In this document: positions 43,808 through 53,011 of the stretch, in pieces | How positions within the stretch are numbered: the first letter of the stretch is position 1 | Layout: every line of letters starts with the position of its first letter | From: JAAEKA01 sp049299095 | GTDB taxonomy: Bacteria; Chloroflexota; Anaerolineae; JAAEKA01 | Length of the DNA: 64,000 nucleotides | Assembly (NCBI GenBank): GCA_049299095.1 | Contig: JBAQWV010000022.1 | Span: 32,127 to 96,126 of the forward strand | Reading direction: 5' to 3' | The notes under the pieces: model-generated | What the model was told of the DNA's origin: nothing | What the model saw: the letters and a program-made list of their open reading frames with translations, nothing else | The model's database searches: none | Program-made: the position numbers and the translations under genes

Positions 43808-45252
43808 GTATCATCCAGCAGGACGACATTCAGTACGTCCAGGCATCTTTCTGTAGTCGAGGCGGACGTCTTTTTCAATGGGAAAACGAGCTCTATCGCG
43901 GCCTTTCGCCTGATCTCAGCCCGTTCTATGATCAACTCTTTCTGGATGGACTAATCGATGGTCTGATTGCAGATGGATTCCTGGTTGAAACAAGCAGGAC
44001 AGATTTCGTCCTTGAGGGATATGGGCTGGTGGTCAAACATCGTAAGTTACCGTTCGTATCCTATCCCTATGAGTGGTGTAGCGAGGCATTCAAAGAAGCA
44101 GCCCTGTTTTTCCTGGACTTTAACCTAGCGCTGCTCAAAGTTGGCTTGATGAGTTTTGATGTACTTCCAAATAACATCCTGTTCGAGGGGAATAAGCCCA
44201 TTTTCGTTGATCTAGACTCGATACGCCCATGGGATACCGTTGACCTCGACGTATGGTATGAAGAGTTTCAACTGCTCTTTATGCGGCCTTTACGGCTTCT
44301 CGAGGCTGGAAATGATCGCATTGCGCGTTTGTGTATGGCAGATTGGAAGGGCTGGCGACGTGGCGTGTCACAGAGCGACTTTGTCCTTCTGACAGACCAA
44401 GAGCTGAGCAAACGTTTCGTCAACGCCCAAGTGCAAGGCTTGTCAAAGCGCATGCCTTACAGGGTCAAGAGTCTACTACGACATGCTCAACAACGTCTGG
44501 CAGGACACGCCCGCCCATCTCTTGCAGCACCGCCAGCCAGTGTTCAGCAGATCAGCGCTGATTTGTATGCGCTGCGCACACAAGTCAGCGCGTTGGATGT
44601 TGTACATGTCCCAAGCTGGGACTATTATCGTGACCTTTTCGCATTTCCCTCTTTTGTGGACAACAGTGATTGGTCTGCCAAACACCGTGGCGTTGCACGT
44701 GCGCTTGACATGGCCGCACCTACTTCCATCGTCGATATCGGTAGTAATCGCGGCTGGTATGCACAGTTCGCAGCAAGTCGGGGCGTCCCGGTCATTGCAC
44801 TTGATCGCGACGACAATCTGGTCTCGCTCCTATACCGCGATGCCAAACATGAGAAATTGCCTCTGCAGCCGTTGGTAATGGACATTGTCTGGCCGACGCC
44901 CACACAAGGATTGCTGGGTGTTTGGGCATCAGCGGTTGACCGTCTGAAATGCGATATGGTTATGGCACTGGCGCTGATTCATCATCTGGTTCACGCCGAG
45001 GGCATGCGGTTCGACCAAATTATCGAGGGCTTGAGCCAGTTTACAACGCGCTGGCTTCTGATCGAGTTTGTGCCCTATGAAGACCCGCATCTGGACCAAT
45101 GGCAGGGTCTTTTCAGGCAGAGTTGGTACAACCTAGAGAACTTTCTAACTTCCTTACAAAAGAGTTATCGAATCGTCAAGATCATAGAGTCCGATCCGCT
45201 ACAACGTACGTTAATTCTGGCAGAAAAAGCAACGCCGCCAAACCGGGATTAA
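43804..45252 (+). CDS. Kinase-like/SAM methyltransferase protein (NoeA-related), candidate chain-capping enzyme
   Basis: A 482-residue, GTG-started protein with AGGAG before the start. The N-terminal 240 residues contain FVSYPYEWCSEAFKEAALFF and then MSFDVLPNNILFEGNKPIFV-DLDS, which copies the D-x4-N and D-[FL]-D/G spacing of aminoglycoside-kinase-type catalytic loops. The C-terminal part (about 290-482) is a class I methyltransferase with IVDIGSNRGWYAQFAASRG and ALIHHLVHAEGM. NoeA-like proteins share this architecture. In O9-type systems the bifunctional kinase-methyltransferase WbdD caps chains and is read by Wzt-C. Overlap with a wzt that has such a domain makes the same job attractive here, but it is inference. 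Confidence 0.82.
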   Translation: MSIIQQDDIQYVQASFCSRGGRLFQWENELYRGLSPDLSPFYDQLFLDGLIDGLIADGFLVETSRTDFVLEGYGLVVKHRKLPFVSYPYEWCSEAFKEAALFFLDFNLALLKVGLMSFDVLPNNILFEGNKPIFVDLDSIRPWDTVDLDVWYEEFQLLFMRPLRLLEAGNDRIARLCMADWKGWRRGVSQSDFVLLTDQELSKRFVNAQVQGLSKRMPYRVKSLLRHAQQRLAGHARPSLAAPPASVQQISADLYALRTQVSALDVVHVPSWDYYRDLFAFPSFVDNSDWSAKHRGVARALDMAAPTSIVDIGSNRGWYAQFAASRGVPVIALDRDDNLVSLLYRDAKHEKLPLQPLVMDIVWPTPTQGLLGVWASAVDRLKCDMVMALALIHHLVHAEGMRFDQIIEGLSQFTTRWLLIEFVPYEDPHLDQWQGLFRQSWYNLENFLTSLQKSYRIVKIIESDPLQRTLILAEKATPPNRD

Positions 45253-45278
45253 TTTGTAGAGCGCCCAAAGAGACAAGT

Positions 45279-45866
45279 ATGAAGCCCCTGCTATCGAGAA
45301 TTGTGTGGAAGATTGTTCCCCATCGAATTATAAAATGGGTGCATGCGCAGTGGCACGCGTTACGCGATGTTGCACCTGCATTTATTAGCAATCTACCTTC
45401 ACATGACATTCGTTTGATGCTCTATCGTTCTCTTGGCGCACAGATCGGGCGGCACACAAGTATCCATCGCGGCTGCCAGTTTTATAATCTCTCTGGAATT
45501 GCCATTGCTAGCAACACCGTGATCAATCAGAAGGTCGTCCTCGATGCAAGATCGGGCCTGACGATCGGGAGTAATGTATCAATTTCGGAACAGGTGATGA
45601 TCTACACACTTCATCATGATCTGGATGATCCTGATTTTGTGACCATTGGAGCACCGGTCATCATCGAGGATTATGTGTTCATTGGCGTTCGCGCGATAAT
45701 TTTACCTGGTGTGCATGTGGCAAAAGGTGCCGCCGTGGCTGCTGGCGCTGTGGTTACGAAGGATGTGTTACCTTACACTGTGGTGGCGGGCGTCCCTGCA
45801 AGGCCCATTCGCGAACGATCCAGAGGACTGCAATATGTCCTGGACTATCGAAGGGCATTTCACTAG
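45279..45866 (+). CDS. WcaF-like sugar O-acetyltransferase (first copy)
   Basis: A 195-residue hexapeptide-repeat acyltransferase. The region HDIRLMLYRSLGAQIGRHTSIHRGCQFYNL leads into beta-helix turns (ITI/LTIGSNVSISEQ) with the catalytic-type His in MIYTLHHDLDDPDF, and ends VVAGVPARPIRERSRGL. The true start is the ATG at 45279; the frame is open for 60 more codons upstream within the previous gene. It closely resembles the acetyltransferase at 54222 in its C-terminal half, so the locus carries two related copies, perhaps for different positions on the glycan. Confidence 0.88.
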   Translation: MKPLLSRIVWKIVPHRIIKWVHAQWHALRDVAPAFISNLPSHDIRLMLYRSLGAQIGRHTSIHRGCQFYNLSGIAIASNTVINQKVVLDARSGLTIGSNVSISEQVMIYTLHHDLDDPDFVTIGAPVIIEDYVFIGVRAIILPGVHVAKGAAVAAGAVVTKDVLPYTVVAGVPARPIRERSRGLQYVLDYRRAFH

Positions 45867-45869
45867 AAT

Positions 45870-46814
45870 ATGCGTTATCAATATTCTTCAATCTTTTGCG
45901 TCCTGATGCTAACTTTTTGCCTTGGCATTTTGTTGCAACGTTTCTACACGCTAGGGAAGATCTTCGCGAACCCAGGCCTGCAGCATCTAATACCCATTGC
46001 TCCCAACGTGCCTGACAGTATTACCTCACTGGTTCAGCCAGAATGGGATGTTCCAGCAACGGAGCGAGGAAATCTCAAGTTGTTTGTGCTCATTGGGCAG
46101 TCCAACATGTCTGGCCGTGGCAGCTTGGACAGTCCCTTCGTACCTAAGCAACATACCAGTGTCTATATGTTCAATAAAGACTATCGCTGGTATCCCGCTA
46201 GGGAACCTTTGGGTAGCATGGCGCTGGAAGTCGATTGGGTAGCCCAAGATGGCGGCACTGGTGTAGGTCCCGGTCTGGCATTTGCAGAGGAGATCCTTAG
46301 TAAGATACCTGAAGCAAAGATCGGTTTGATCCCATGTGCACGTGGGGCCTCATCCATTGCAGATTGGCAGCCGAATGTCAGCCAAAACAGCCTCTATGGC
46401 GCCTGTCTGAAGCGCGTAATGGCTGCAAGCCCGTACGGTAACGTTGCAGGGGTTTTGATTTCACAAGGTGAAGATGACACGCTTGACCCGAAGTTATTCC
46501 CTGATCGAGTCTTGTCTCCTGACTCTTGGGGGATAAAATTCGCGTCTCTAGTGTGGACTTTGCGCGACGATTTGAACCAATCACTGCTACCAGTGATCTT
46601 CTCGCAATTACCTGACTACTCGGAAGACCAACGCCCTCACTGGACAACCGTACGCGAACAGCAAGCGCAAGTATCATTGCCAAACGTTCGGATGATCGTT
46701 ACTGAAGACCTTACATTGGAGGAGGGTGTGCATTTCGGAACTGAAAGTCAGGTGGAGATAGGACGGCGCTTCGCCGAAGCGTACCTAGCCATGGAGGCAG
46801 CGAAGGAACCTTGA
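45870..46814 (+). CDS. Sialate-O-acetylesterase-like (SASA/CE6-type) SGNH esterase, membrane-anchored
   Basis: A 314-residue protein with an N-terminal signal anchor (FCVLMLTFCLGILLQRF) and an outer esterase domain. KLFVLIGQSNMSGRG carries the catalytic Ser, VLISQGEDD is the oxyanion Gln-Gly-Glu block, and the His lies in EGVHFGTESQVEIGRRF near the end; all match the SASA family of carbohydrate acetylesterases. It starts three bases after an acetyltransferase gene, so one pair could add and the other remove acetyl groups on the exported polymer. Confidence 0.87.
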   Translation: MRYQYSSIFCVLMLTFCLGILLQRFYTLGKIFANPGLQHLIPIAPNVPDSITSLVQPEWDVPATERGNLKLFVLIGQSNMSGRGSLDSPFVPKQHTSVYMFNKDYRWYPAREPLGSMALEVDWVAQDGGTGVGPGLAFAEEILSKIPEAKIGLIPCARGASSIADWQPNVSQNSLYGACLKRVMAASPYGNVAGVLISQGEDDTLDPKLFPDRVLSPDSWGIKFASLVWTLRDDLNQSLLPVIFSQLPDYSEDQRPHWTTVREQQAQVSLPNVRMIVTEDLTLEEGVHFGTESQVEIGRRFAEAYLAMEAAKEP

Positions 46815-46850
46815 GTTACCCGTCTGTTACTTCATGTGGATATTATGATC

Positions 46851-47729
46851 ATGAGTACAAGTAGATTGGTCAGTATCGTACTAACAACACTTAACGCCGC
46901 TACTTATCTGCGAGAGGCTATTGATAGCTGTTTAAACCAGACATATCACGACTTGGAGTTGATTGTCGTTGATGGTGGCTCTACAGATAAGACGTTGGAC
47001 ATCCTGGCAACCTATACAGACCAGCGTATGAGCGTCATTCACCAAGAGCACAACGCAGGCAAGCTGCCGGGAGCAATCAATCTGGGTTTTGATCATGCTA
47101 AGGGGGAGTATCTGACTTGGATGCAAGCGGACAGCTATTATGCCCCAGATGCCATCGCACAGATGGTCAACATCCTAAATCACAACCCCAACATTGGACA
47201 AGTCTACGCCAACTTTTTCGAAGTCGGCCCGGAAGGTCAGGTGGTGAAAATGGTGAAACTACCGGAGCCGGAGAGTTTTCTTGATCTGACGGGTGACCCT
47301 GCTGGCGTATGTTTTCTAATTCGTCGTTCGGTTCGAGAAACGATTGGTCCTCATAACGTAAGTACCCACCCTAACCATGACTTCGATTATCGAATGAGGA
47401 TCGCTTTGCGTTTTGCCTCGTTTCAAATTCGTGAGCCGCTGTACTACTGGCGTTACCATCCTGCTTCGTTGACAGGACAAATCGGTTGGGTAGCGTTGGC
47501 CCGCAAAGACGTCGATATCCGCGTCGGTCTGGGGCTGGATACACCCGCCCAGGCGCGCCAACGTCGGGCCCAGATAGAAATGGCCTATGCTTTCGAGTGC
47601 TATCAACACGGACGCTGGAAGCAGGTGCCTTTTCAAGTTTGGGAAGGGCTGCATCGTGACTGGCGTTTTGCGCGCAACCGGGGTGTATGGTCAATCCTTG
47701 CTAGATCATTGGCTCGATCGCTCAGATAG
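46851..47729 (+). CDS. Glycosyltransferase family 2
   Basis: A soluble 292-residue inverting transferase. VSIVLTTLNAATYLREAIDS, LIVVDGGSTDKTLDIL and the Asp/Ser site in YLTWMQADSYYAPDAI define the GT-A fold, though the usual D-x-D appears as Q-A-D, a common variant in this subgroup. A later HPNHDFDYRMRIALR and YYWRYHPASLTGQ follow the family. In-frame starts at 46836 (GTG) and 46845 (ATG) are possible; none has a ribosome site, and the ATG at 46851 gives the usual short N-terminus. It overlaps no gene, and the next GT2 starts 19 bases later. Confidence 0.87.
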   Translation: MSTSRLVSIVLTTLNAATYLREAIDSCLNQTYHDLELIVVDGGSTDKTLDILATYTDQRMSVIHQEHNAGKLPGAINLGFDHAKGEYLTWMQADSYYAPDAIAQMVNILNHNPNIGQVYANFFEVGPEGQVVKMVKLPEPESFLDLTGDPAGVCFLIRRSVRETIGPHNVSTHPNHDFDYRMRIALRFASFQIREPLYYWRYHPASLTGQIGWVALARKDVDIRVGLGLDTPAQARQRRAQIEMAYAFECYQHGRWKQVPFQVWEGLHRDWRFARNRGVWSILARSLARSLR

Positions 47730-47748
47730 CGCGCCACAGGAGCACTTA

Positions 47749-48885
47749 GTGCCTGAAATTAGTGTCATCATACCGGCCTATAACGCAGCGCCTTTCATCG
47801 GCAGAACGATCGAGAGTGTTTTGTCACAAACCCACAACAACTGGAAGTTGATCGTGGTGGATGATGGTTCCACTGACAGCACCGAAGATGTCATCAAGAG
47901 GTTTTCAGACGTCCGTATCCGGTATCTTCGCCAGATCAACCACGGTCCTGCGGTAGCTCGCAACCTTGGGTTAGCCGAGAGTCAAGGTGATTACGTGATC
48001 TTCCTTGACGCCGATGATTGGTGGGATAAGCGGTGTCTCGAACGCTTGGCTGGAGTGCTGGATCAAGCGACTGACAAGGACGCAGTTGCCCATGCGGATT
48101 GGGCCTATGCCAACAACGAAGGCCATACAGGAAACATCGTCAGCAGCGCGATGGATAAGCGCGATGCGCTTTCTACATTAGTTCTGCGCAACCCTATCGC
48201 CATCCACAGCGCTTTAGTCAGGCGTCAGGCGTTACAAGCTATTGGTGGCTTCCCCAGAGAATACCCGGCGCTGGAAGACTGGGAGCTATGGTTGCGCTTG
48301 GCGGTGGCAGACTATGGCTTCCTACACGTCCCTGAGTTGTTGGCATACTATTGTTGGCGCCCAGGTAGCAAGGGTAAAGATGTGGAGGGGCGTAAGAAGG
48401 ATCGCTTAGCGACGCTAGATCGCTTATGGTCGCGCCAAGATCTTCCGAGGCGAGTCCAGTCGCTTGAACCTGCATCGTACGCGACAGCCCACGTCGACTT
48501 CTGCGTTTCTCGCCTTTATCAAAATCAAAAAGCGCTTGCGTTGAAGGAGTTCGATACTGCGATCCAACATGATAGTTCTGTAGCGACAAAGCTCGATACC
48601 TACTATCGGCTTGCTAACGGAGACGAGGAATTGCGGCCTCAAGATATCGAATATTTCCTGGCGCATCTGTCAGAAGCTCAGCCGGATGTGAATATACGCA
48701 GGGCGCGCAGCGCAGCGTATAAAGCATTAGGCCAAGCGTACTATCATAAACGGCGGTTTGCGTTAAGTCGGCATTTCTGGCTTCGGGCAGCGAAGCAGCA
48801 CCCTGGTTCTATGCTCCTGTCAGGGTTCAGTTTGCTTTTCGCTAAGTCGCTGCTGCACAGTCTCATAGGTCAGGGACGCCCATAA
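47749..48885 (+). CDS. Glycosyltransferase family 2 with C-terminal helical extension
   Basis: A 378-residue protein. The GTG at 47749 is chosen because AGGAG lies six bases before it and the GT-A domain begins immediately (PEISVIIPAYNAAPFIGRTI); a long open frame upstream belongs to the previous gene's region. KLIVVDDGSTDSTEDVI and the D-x-D in YVIFLDADDWWDKRCLERL are intact, and EDWELWLRLA is the acceptor-side motif. After residue 250 a helical region of about 125 residues looks like two to three TPR-like pairs. Confidence 0.87.
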   Translation: MPEISVIIPAYNAAPFIGRTIESVLSQTHNNWKLIVVDDGSTDSTEDVIKRFSDVRIRYLRQINHGPAVARNLGLAESQGDYVIFLDADDWWDKRCLERLAGVLDQATDKDAVAHADWAYANNEGHTGNIVSSAMDKRDALSTLVLRNPIAIHSALVRRQALQAIGGFPREYPALEDWELWLRLAVADYGFLHVPELLAYYCWRPGSKGKDVEGRKKDRLATLDRLWSRQDLPRRVQSLEPASYATAHVDFCVSRLYQNQKALALKEFDTAIQHDSSVATKLDTYYRLANGDEELRPQDIEYFLAHLSEAQPDVNIRRARSAAYKALGQAYYHKRRFALSRHFWLRAAKQHPGSMLLSGFSLLFAKSLLHSLIGQGRP

Positions 48886-48908
48886 CCCATAAAAGGTGAT
48901 GCCACACC

Positions 48909-49817
48909 ATGACCAGAGTTAGCGTCTGCGTTCCCACATATAATGGTGAACGCTTCATCGAGAAAGCGTTGCGAAGCATTCTTTGTCAGACCAATTCAGA
49001 TTTCGAGCTGATCATCAGCGATGATGCTTCGACCGATGACACTCTCAAGATAATAAAAGAGATCCATGATCCTCGCATGCAAATCTCTGTGAACTCGAAA
49101 CGGTTAGGGCTTGTTGGTAATTGGAATCGTTGTCTGGAACTGGCGAGCGGAGAATACATCACCATCTTTCACCAAGACGATTTGATGCGGCGCGGCAACT
49201 TGGCGGCCAAAATAAATATGCTCGACGAAAACCCCGGCGTTGGCTTTGTCTATTCAAATATCGAGATCATCGATACTGACGGCATAATCACAGGAGGTCA
49301 CTGGCTGCCACAGCTACAGGTCAATACAATCGAGTCTGGTCTCGCGTGCTTCGAACGGCTGGCGCTGGTTGGGAACTTCATCTCGTGCCCGACCGTTATG
49401 GTACGGGCGCACTGCTACAAGGAACTTGGAGGCTACGATCCTCGCCTACCATTTACCTGCGACATGGAAATGTGGATGCGTATCGCCAGCCGCTACGATG
49501 TTGGTTATCTGGTTGCCCCTTTGATTGCGAACCGGGTGCATGCAAGTCAGGAGACACAACGCTTTAACGGTAGAGGGCAAGAGATACGCGAGGTACGTAG
49601 AGCGTTGGACATCGCCTTCGCGGAGTTTGCACCTGAAGGGGTATCTGGCGCTTTGAAACGCGCTGCACACCGTAATCTAGTGGCTTGGGCATATCGTATG
49701 GGACGTTGGAGACTCAGTCAACACCAATGGCGTGCCGCGCTCGGATACCTTTGGATGGGCACAGAAACCGTTTTGATGGCTTTAGCTGGCGACAATAGCC
49801 CTTCAGCAACTGTCTAG
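48909..49817 (+). CDS. Glycosyltransferase family 2
   Basis: A 302-residue GT-A transferase with VSVCVPTYNGERFIEKALRS, LIISDDASTDDTLKII and the metal site ITIFHQDDLMRRGNLAAKI. DMEMWMRIASRYDVGYL near residue 195 is the ED/DM-W acceptor motif. No membrane helix. It is one of three consecutive GT2 genes (46851, 47749, 48909), probably adding successive sugars to one repeating unit. Confidence 0.88.
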   Translation: MTRVSVCVPTYNGERFIEKALRSILCQTNSDFELIISDDASTDDTLKIIKEIHDPRMQISVNSKRLGLVGNWNRCLELASGEYITIFHQDDLMRRGNLAAKINMLDENPGVGFVYSNIEIIDTDGIITGGHWLPQLQVNTIESGLACFERLALVGNFISCPTVMVRAHCYKELGGYDPRLPFTCDMEMWMRIASRYDVGYLVAPLIANRVHASQETQRFNGRGQEIREVRRALDIAFAEFAPEGVSGALKRAAHRNLVAWAYRMGRWRLSQHQWRAALGYLWMGTETVLMALAGDNSPSATV

Positions 49818-49895
49818 TCTCCTACAAGGTTGGCTGTCACAGATTACACCTCAAGCGAATTGAAGGAGATGGCACGGCAGTAGAGTCCGGGTTGA

Positions 49896-49961
49896 ATGCG
49901 TGTAGCTATCCCCTTATTCGACTACTATCAGCTTGCGGCGTTTGACGACGACATGTTTTAG
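49896..49961 (+). other. Very short open frame, possible gene remnant
   Basis: The ATG at 49896 encodes MRVAIPLFDYYQLAAFDDDMF and a stop. The first residues resemble the start of some glycosyltransferases, and the surrounding 247 bases between two glycosyltransferase genes have no other content. It may be what is left of a lost gene or mere chance. Confidence 0.25.
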
Positions 49962-49983
49962 AGTTTTCCATCTTGGTCACTCA

Positions 49984-49992
49984 TGATATTAT
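49984..49992 (+). promoter_or_regulatory. Possible internal promoter before the GT4 gene at 50065
   Basis: TGATATTAT is an extended -10-like sequence that would start transcription near 49999, about 65 bases before the ATG. The -35 region is poor. It would allow the second half of the locus to be transcribed separately. Confidence 0.35.
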
Positions 49993-50064
49993 TGCCCCTG
50001 CGTTGTTCGACTAGCATGAATTTAATCGGAGCGCTACTGGTCCTGAAACCAAGGTGTTTTTTCT

Positions 50065-51336
50065 ATGAGGATTCTCGTTCTCAGCAACTACTATCCACCC
50101 TTTGAAGTTGGTGGTTATGAACAACTTTGTCGTGACATTGCCAACCGACTGGCCGAGCGCGGGAACATTATTGCAGTGTTGACCAGCAATCGCGGAGTTG
50201 AAAAGGGTAACTTTCCACTTGAGCCATTTGTATACCGCTTATGGCAAATCCAACCGGTATTTGACTCGAAACCGGGGGTTATTGCACAATTCTTTCTCAC
50301 CCGAAACAAAATTGCAACACAGAATCGGCAGATCTTTCAACAGATTATACGAGAATTCCGTCCTGATGTCGTTTTTATCTGGAATTTGCAGGGCCTGCCA
50401 CACGAATTAACGCTGGATGCCGAAGCACTAACCGGGGTGGCCGTTGTCTATTGGCTGGCCGCCTATACACCAGCAGAACCCGATCTGTTCTGGCGCTATT
50501 GGGCAAGTTCACCTGGGAAACGTTCTTACTTGCAGCCGATTAAAACTGCTTTAGGCAAGCTGGCTATTGCGCAAATGCAGCGTGAGGGCAAGCCAGTGCG
50601 ACCTGTTATGCAACATGTAGCGGTAGTTAGTGACTATATGCGGCGCAAGGGCTGGCAAGAGGGGACGTTACCGGCACATGCCGAAGTGATCTATAACGGC
50701 GTCGAAACAGATCTCTTTTTTCGTCCTGTGCCGCCACCTGATACACCACCACCTATGAATTTCTTGCTGGCCGGGCGTGTCAGTGAAGACAAGGGTATAC
50801 ATATTGCTGTGGAGGCCATCGGCAAGCTGGCCCGATCACGCCCGCAGCGTGACTTTCACCTTTTGCTGGCAGGCAGCGGCCCGGAGACTTATTTGACACG
50901 GTTACAGCAATTGGCTGCGGATTATCAGATCACTGATCTGATTTCTTTTCTGGGCTGGTTGCCGCGCGAACAAATGCCCGCGTTGATGCACCGCTCTCAT
51001 GTATTAATTCTCACTTCTATTTATCCAGAAGCTTTTGCGCGTGTAGTTCTGGAAGGCATGGCAGCTGGTTTGGCTGTAGTAGGAACCATGACGGGCGGAA
51101 CCGGTGAAATTTTACGCCACGACGTGACCGGTTTGGCCTGTGCACCAGACAACAGTGACGACATGGTGCAACAAATGGCTCGCATACTGCAAGAGCCAAT
51201 GTTGCGTTATCAACTAGCCAGCCGCGCCCAGTCCATCGTTTTACAGCAATATACGATGAATCGGATGGTAGATCAGATAGAAAACTTACTTGAACGTGCT
51301 GTAGCAGAACAAGTCTTTTCTCGCCTGGCTATGTAA
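50065..51336 (+). CDS. Glycosyltransferase family 4
   Basis: A 423-residue GT-B transferase. The start MRILVLSNYYPPFEVGGYEQ is the classical Gly-rich N-terminus of GT4. In the second domain NFLLAGRVSEDKGIHIAVEA, FHLLLAGSGPETYLTRLQQL and the E-x7-E motif of YPEAFARVVLEGMAAGLAVV (Glu near 323 and 331) define the donor site. AAGGTG lies about eight bases before the ATG. Neighbours suggest polymer synthesis. Confidence 0.9.
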   Translation: MRILVLSNYYPPFEVGGYEQLCRDIANRLAERGNIIAVLTSNRGVEKGNFPLEPFVYRLWQIQPVFDSKPGVIAQFFLTRNKIATQNRQIFQQIIREFRPDVVFIWNLQGLPHELTLDAEALTGVAVVYWLAAYTPAEPDLFWRYWASSPGKRSYLQPIKTALGKLAIAQMQREGKPVRPVMQHVAVVSDYMRRKGWQEGTLPAHAEVIYNGVETDLFFRPVPPPDTPPPMNFLLAGRVSEDKGIHIAVEAIGKLARSRPQRDFHLLLAGSGPETYLTRLQQLAADYQITDLISFLGWLPREQMPALMHRSHVLILTSIYPEAFARVVLEGMAAGLAVVGTMTGGTGEILRHDVTGLACAPDNSDDMVQQMARILQEPMLRYQLASRAQSIVLQQYTMNRMVDQIENLLERAVAEQVFSRLAM

Positions 51337-51363
51337 TCGGCAGTAACTCACAGGAGCAAAAAA

Positions 51364-53001
51364 TTGGAAGTTGAACATAAATCCAATACAGCCTGGCTGA
51401 TTGCCATTGGGGTGGGCATGTTCCTGCTTTACTTTCTCACGCGGTCGCAGCGCTATGATCCGGAAGTTTTGATTGAGCTGCGAATAATAAACCATTTCCA
51501 GGTAACCCCTGATCCAGCTCATCCATTTTTCGTCTTGACTGGTTTGCCTGTTTTTTGGCTCTGGAAGACAGCCGGGTACGCAGGGGATGCCTTACTTCCC
51601 ACCCAATTATTGAATGCCTTTTGGTCCTCAACTGCCCTGGTGCTATTTGCTGCCTTTTTGTACCGACTAATTCCAGATCGTTTATTATCCACAATAACTA
51701 TCCTGGGGGTTGGCTTATCTTACGCCTATTGGACGCACACAGTTGACTCGTTCTTTATTCCTCCGACAATATGTTTCTCGATAGCAGCTTTACTCTGTGC
51801 AGCCATGATAGGTGAGAAATCGAAACGCAGAGATGCGGTCAACAAAATTCTACCAATCATACTCGGCGCGAGTATTGGTCTGGCAATCCTGAGTTACCAG
51901 GCATCAATAGCTTTGATCCCTGCATTAATGTATGCCAGTTGGCCGCCCAACAAACAATCGTCCCGCCGTAGATGGTTATTAAACTGGTGCGTGACAGGTA
52001 TGACTGCCTTGCTGGTCGCTGTACCGATCTTGGTCTGGCAAGCCGGGCATACCCTGGAGCTTCATAAATTCGGTGAAATAGCCAATTGGTACTTTAATTC
52101 ACATGGAGGCATGAGCGATGGATTGTGGCGGCGGGAAAGCGGCCCCTTGTGGCGTATTCTTCCAAGCGCTTGGGTCGCCACGATACTCCCCCTGTATGAA
52201 GGAATGCGCCTGCGCGACCTGATACAGGGGCACATTGTTCCAGACCGCTTGCCAGCCCAAATCGGTCTTGTTCTTTTGATAATGCTCGTTTTTGTTCTCA
52301 TAGTCTTGTGGATAGCTCTATGGAGGCATTCAGGGACACGGAAACAGCTTACACGCATCGGAGGAATAGCCGGTTTGTGGTTCTTAGGGCAAGGTAGTCT
52401 GGTCACTTGGTTTGATGCCGCTGAAGTAAAGCTTTGGATTATTCCCATGCTGGCGTTTTGGTTTTTTACTTATACCACGATCGGCCTCGTGCGTCGGCAA
52501 ACTAGAAACTGGAACAAAGCAGAAAAAATGTCCTGGGCTTTGCTGGCAACAACCGTTGCAGCCATTGCTATTGGCAACTTTTTGGTGCCAGTCTGGCCCA
52601 ACCATAGTCAGCCTTCGCCAGAAATGCAGGCCGCTCAGCTTGCCAGGACTCGCCTATATAACGACGACTTATTAATAAGCGCCAACTTCGACTGGACATT
52701 GCACGCTGATTATTTGCGTGATCTTTATCAAGATAACTTTAAGGTAATTAACCTCATTGCTATTGCCCAATATAACGGACGCTCTGCTGTACGACCCATG
52801 CTGTTTGAAAAAATCGCCCAGACACATTATCTGGGTGGTCATGTCTACATGGTAGACTACTTTTCAGCCGATAAGCAGAGCATTTGGCAAACCTGGATAA
52901 CGCCATATACGCATCTCGTTCCAAACGATCTTAACCAGTATTCAAGACAAGTTGCCTGGGAGGCAATGGGCGAAAAGGTGTGGGAGTTATCTCCCCGTTA
53001 A
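51364..53001 (+). CDS. Polytopic membrane protein, GT-C glycosyltransferase-like
   Basis: A 545-residue protein with about 11 helices, TTG-started, 27 bases after the previous gene. After the first helix an acidic outer loop (RSQRYDPEVLIELRII) is placed like the catalytic Asp loop of GT-C enzymes of the GT39/ArnT group, which use polyprenyl-phosphate sugars. The C-terminal 130 residues are outside the membrane and mainly soluble (YNDDLLISANFDWTLHADYL). I do not recognise a named family, so this is a structural guess; a flippase or an unrelated envelope protein remains possible. Confidence 0.6.
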   Translation: MEVEHKSNTAWLIAIGVGMFLLYFLTRSQRYDPEVLIELRIINHFQVTPDPAHPFFVLTGLPVFWLWKTAGYAGDALLPTQLLNAFWSSTALVLFAAFLYRLIPDRLLSTITILGVGLSYAYWTHTVDSFFIPPTICFSIAALLCAAMIGEKSKRRDAVNKILPIILGASIGLAILSYQASIALIPALMYASWPPNKQSSRRRWLLNWCVTGMTALLVAVPILVWQAGHTLELHKFGEIANWYFNSHGGMSDGLWRRESGPLWRILPSAWVATILPLYEGMRLRDLIQGHIVPDRLPAQIGLVLLIMLVFVLIVLWIALWRHSGTRKQLTRIGGIAGLWFLGQGSLVTWFDAAEVKLWIIPMLAFWFFTYTTIGLVRRQTRNWNKAEKMSWALLATTVAAIAIGNFLVPVWPNHSQPSPEMQAAQLARTRLYNDDLLISANFDWTLHADYLRDLYQDNFKVINLIAIAQYNGRSAVRPMLFEKIAQTHYLGGHVYMVDYFSADKQSIWQTWITPYTHLVPNDLNQYSRQVAWEAMGEKVWELSPR

Positions 53002-53011
53002 GTAACGACAC

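Noticed and set aside
49818..50064. tRNA or small RNA between two glycosyltransferase genes
   Set aside because: No cloverleaf, GTTC-type loop or CCA end could be drawn; only a weak promoter and a very short open frame are visible.
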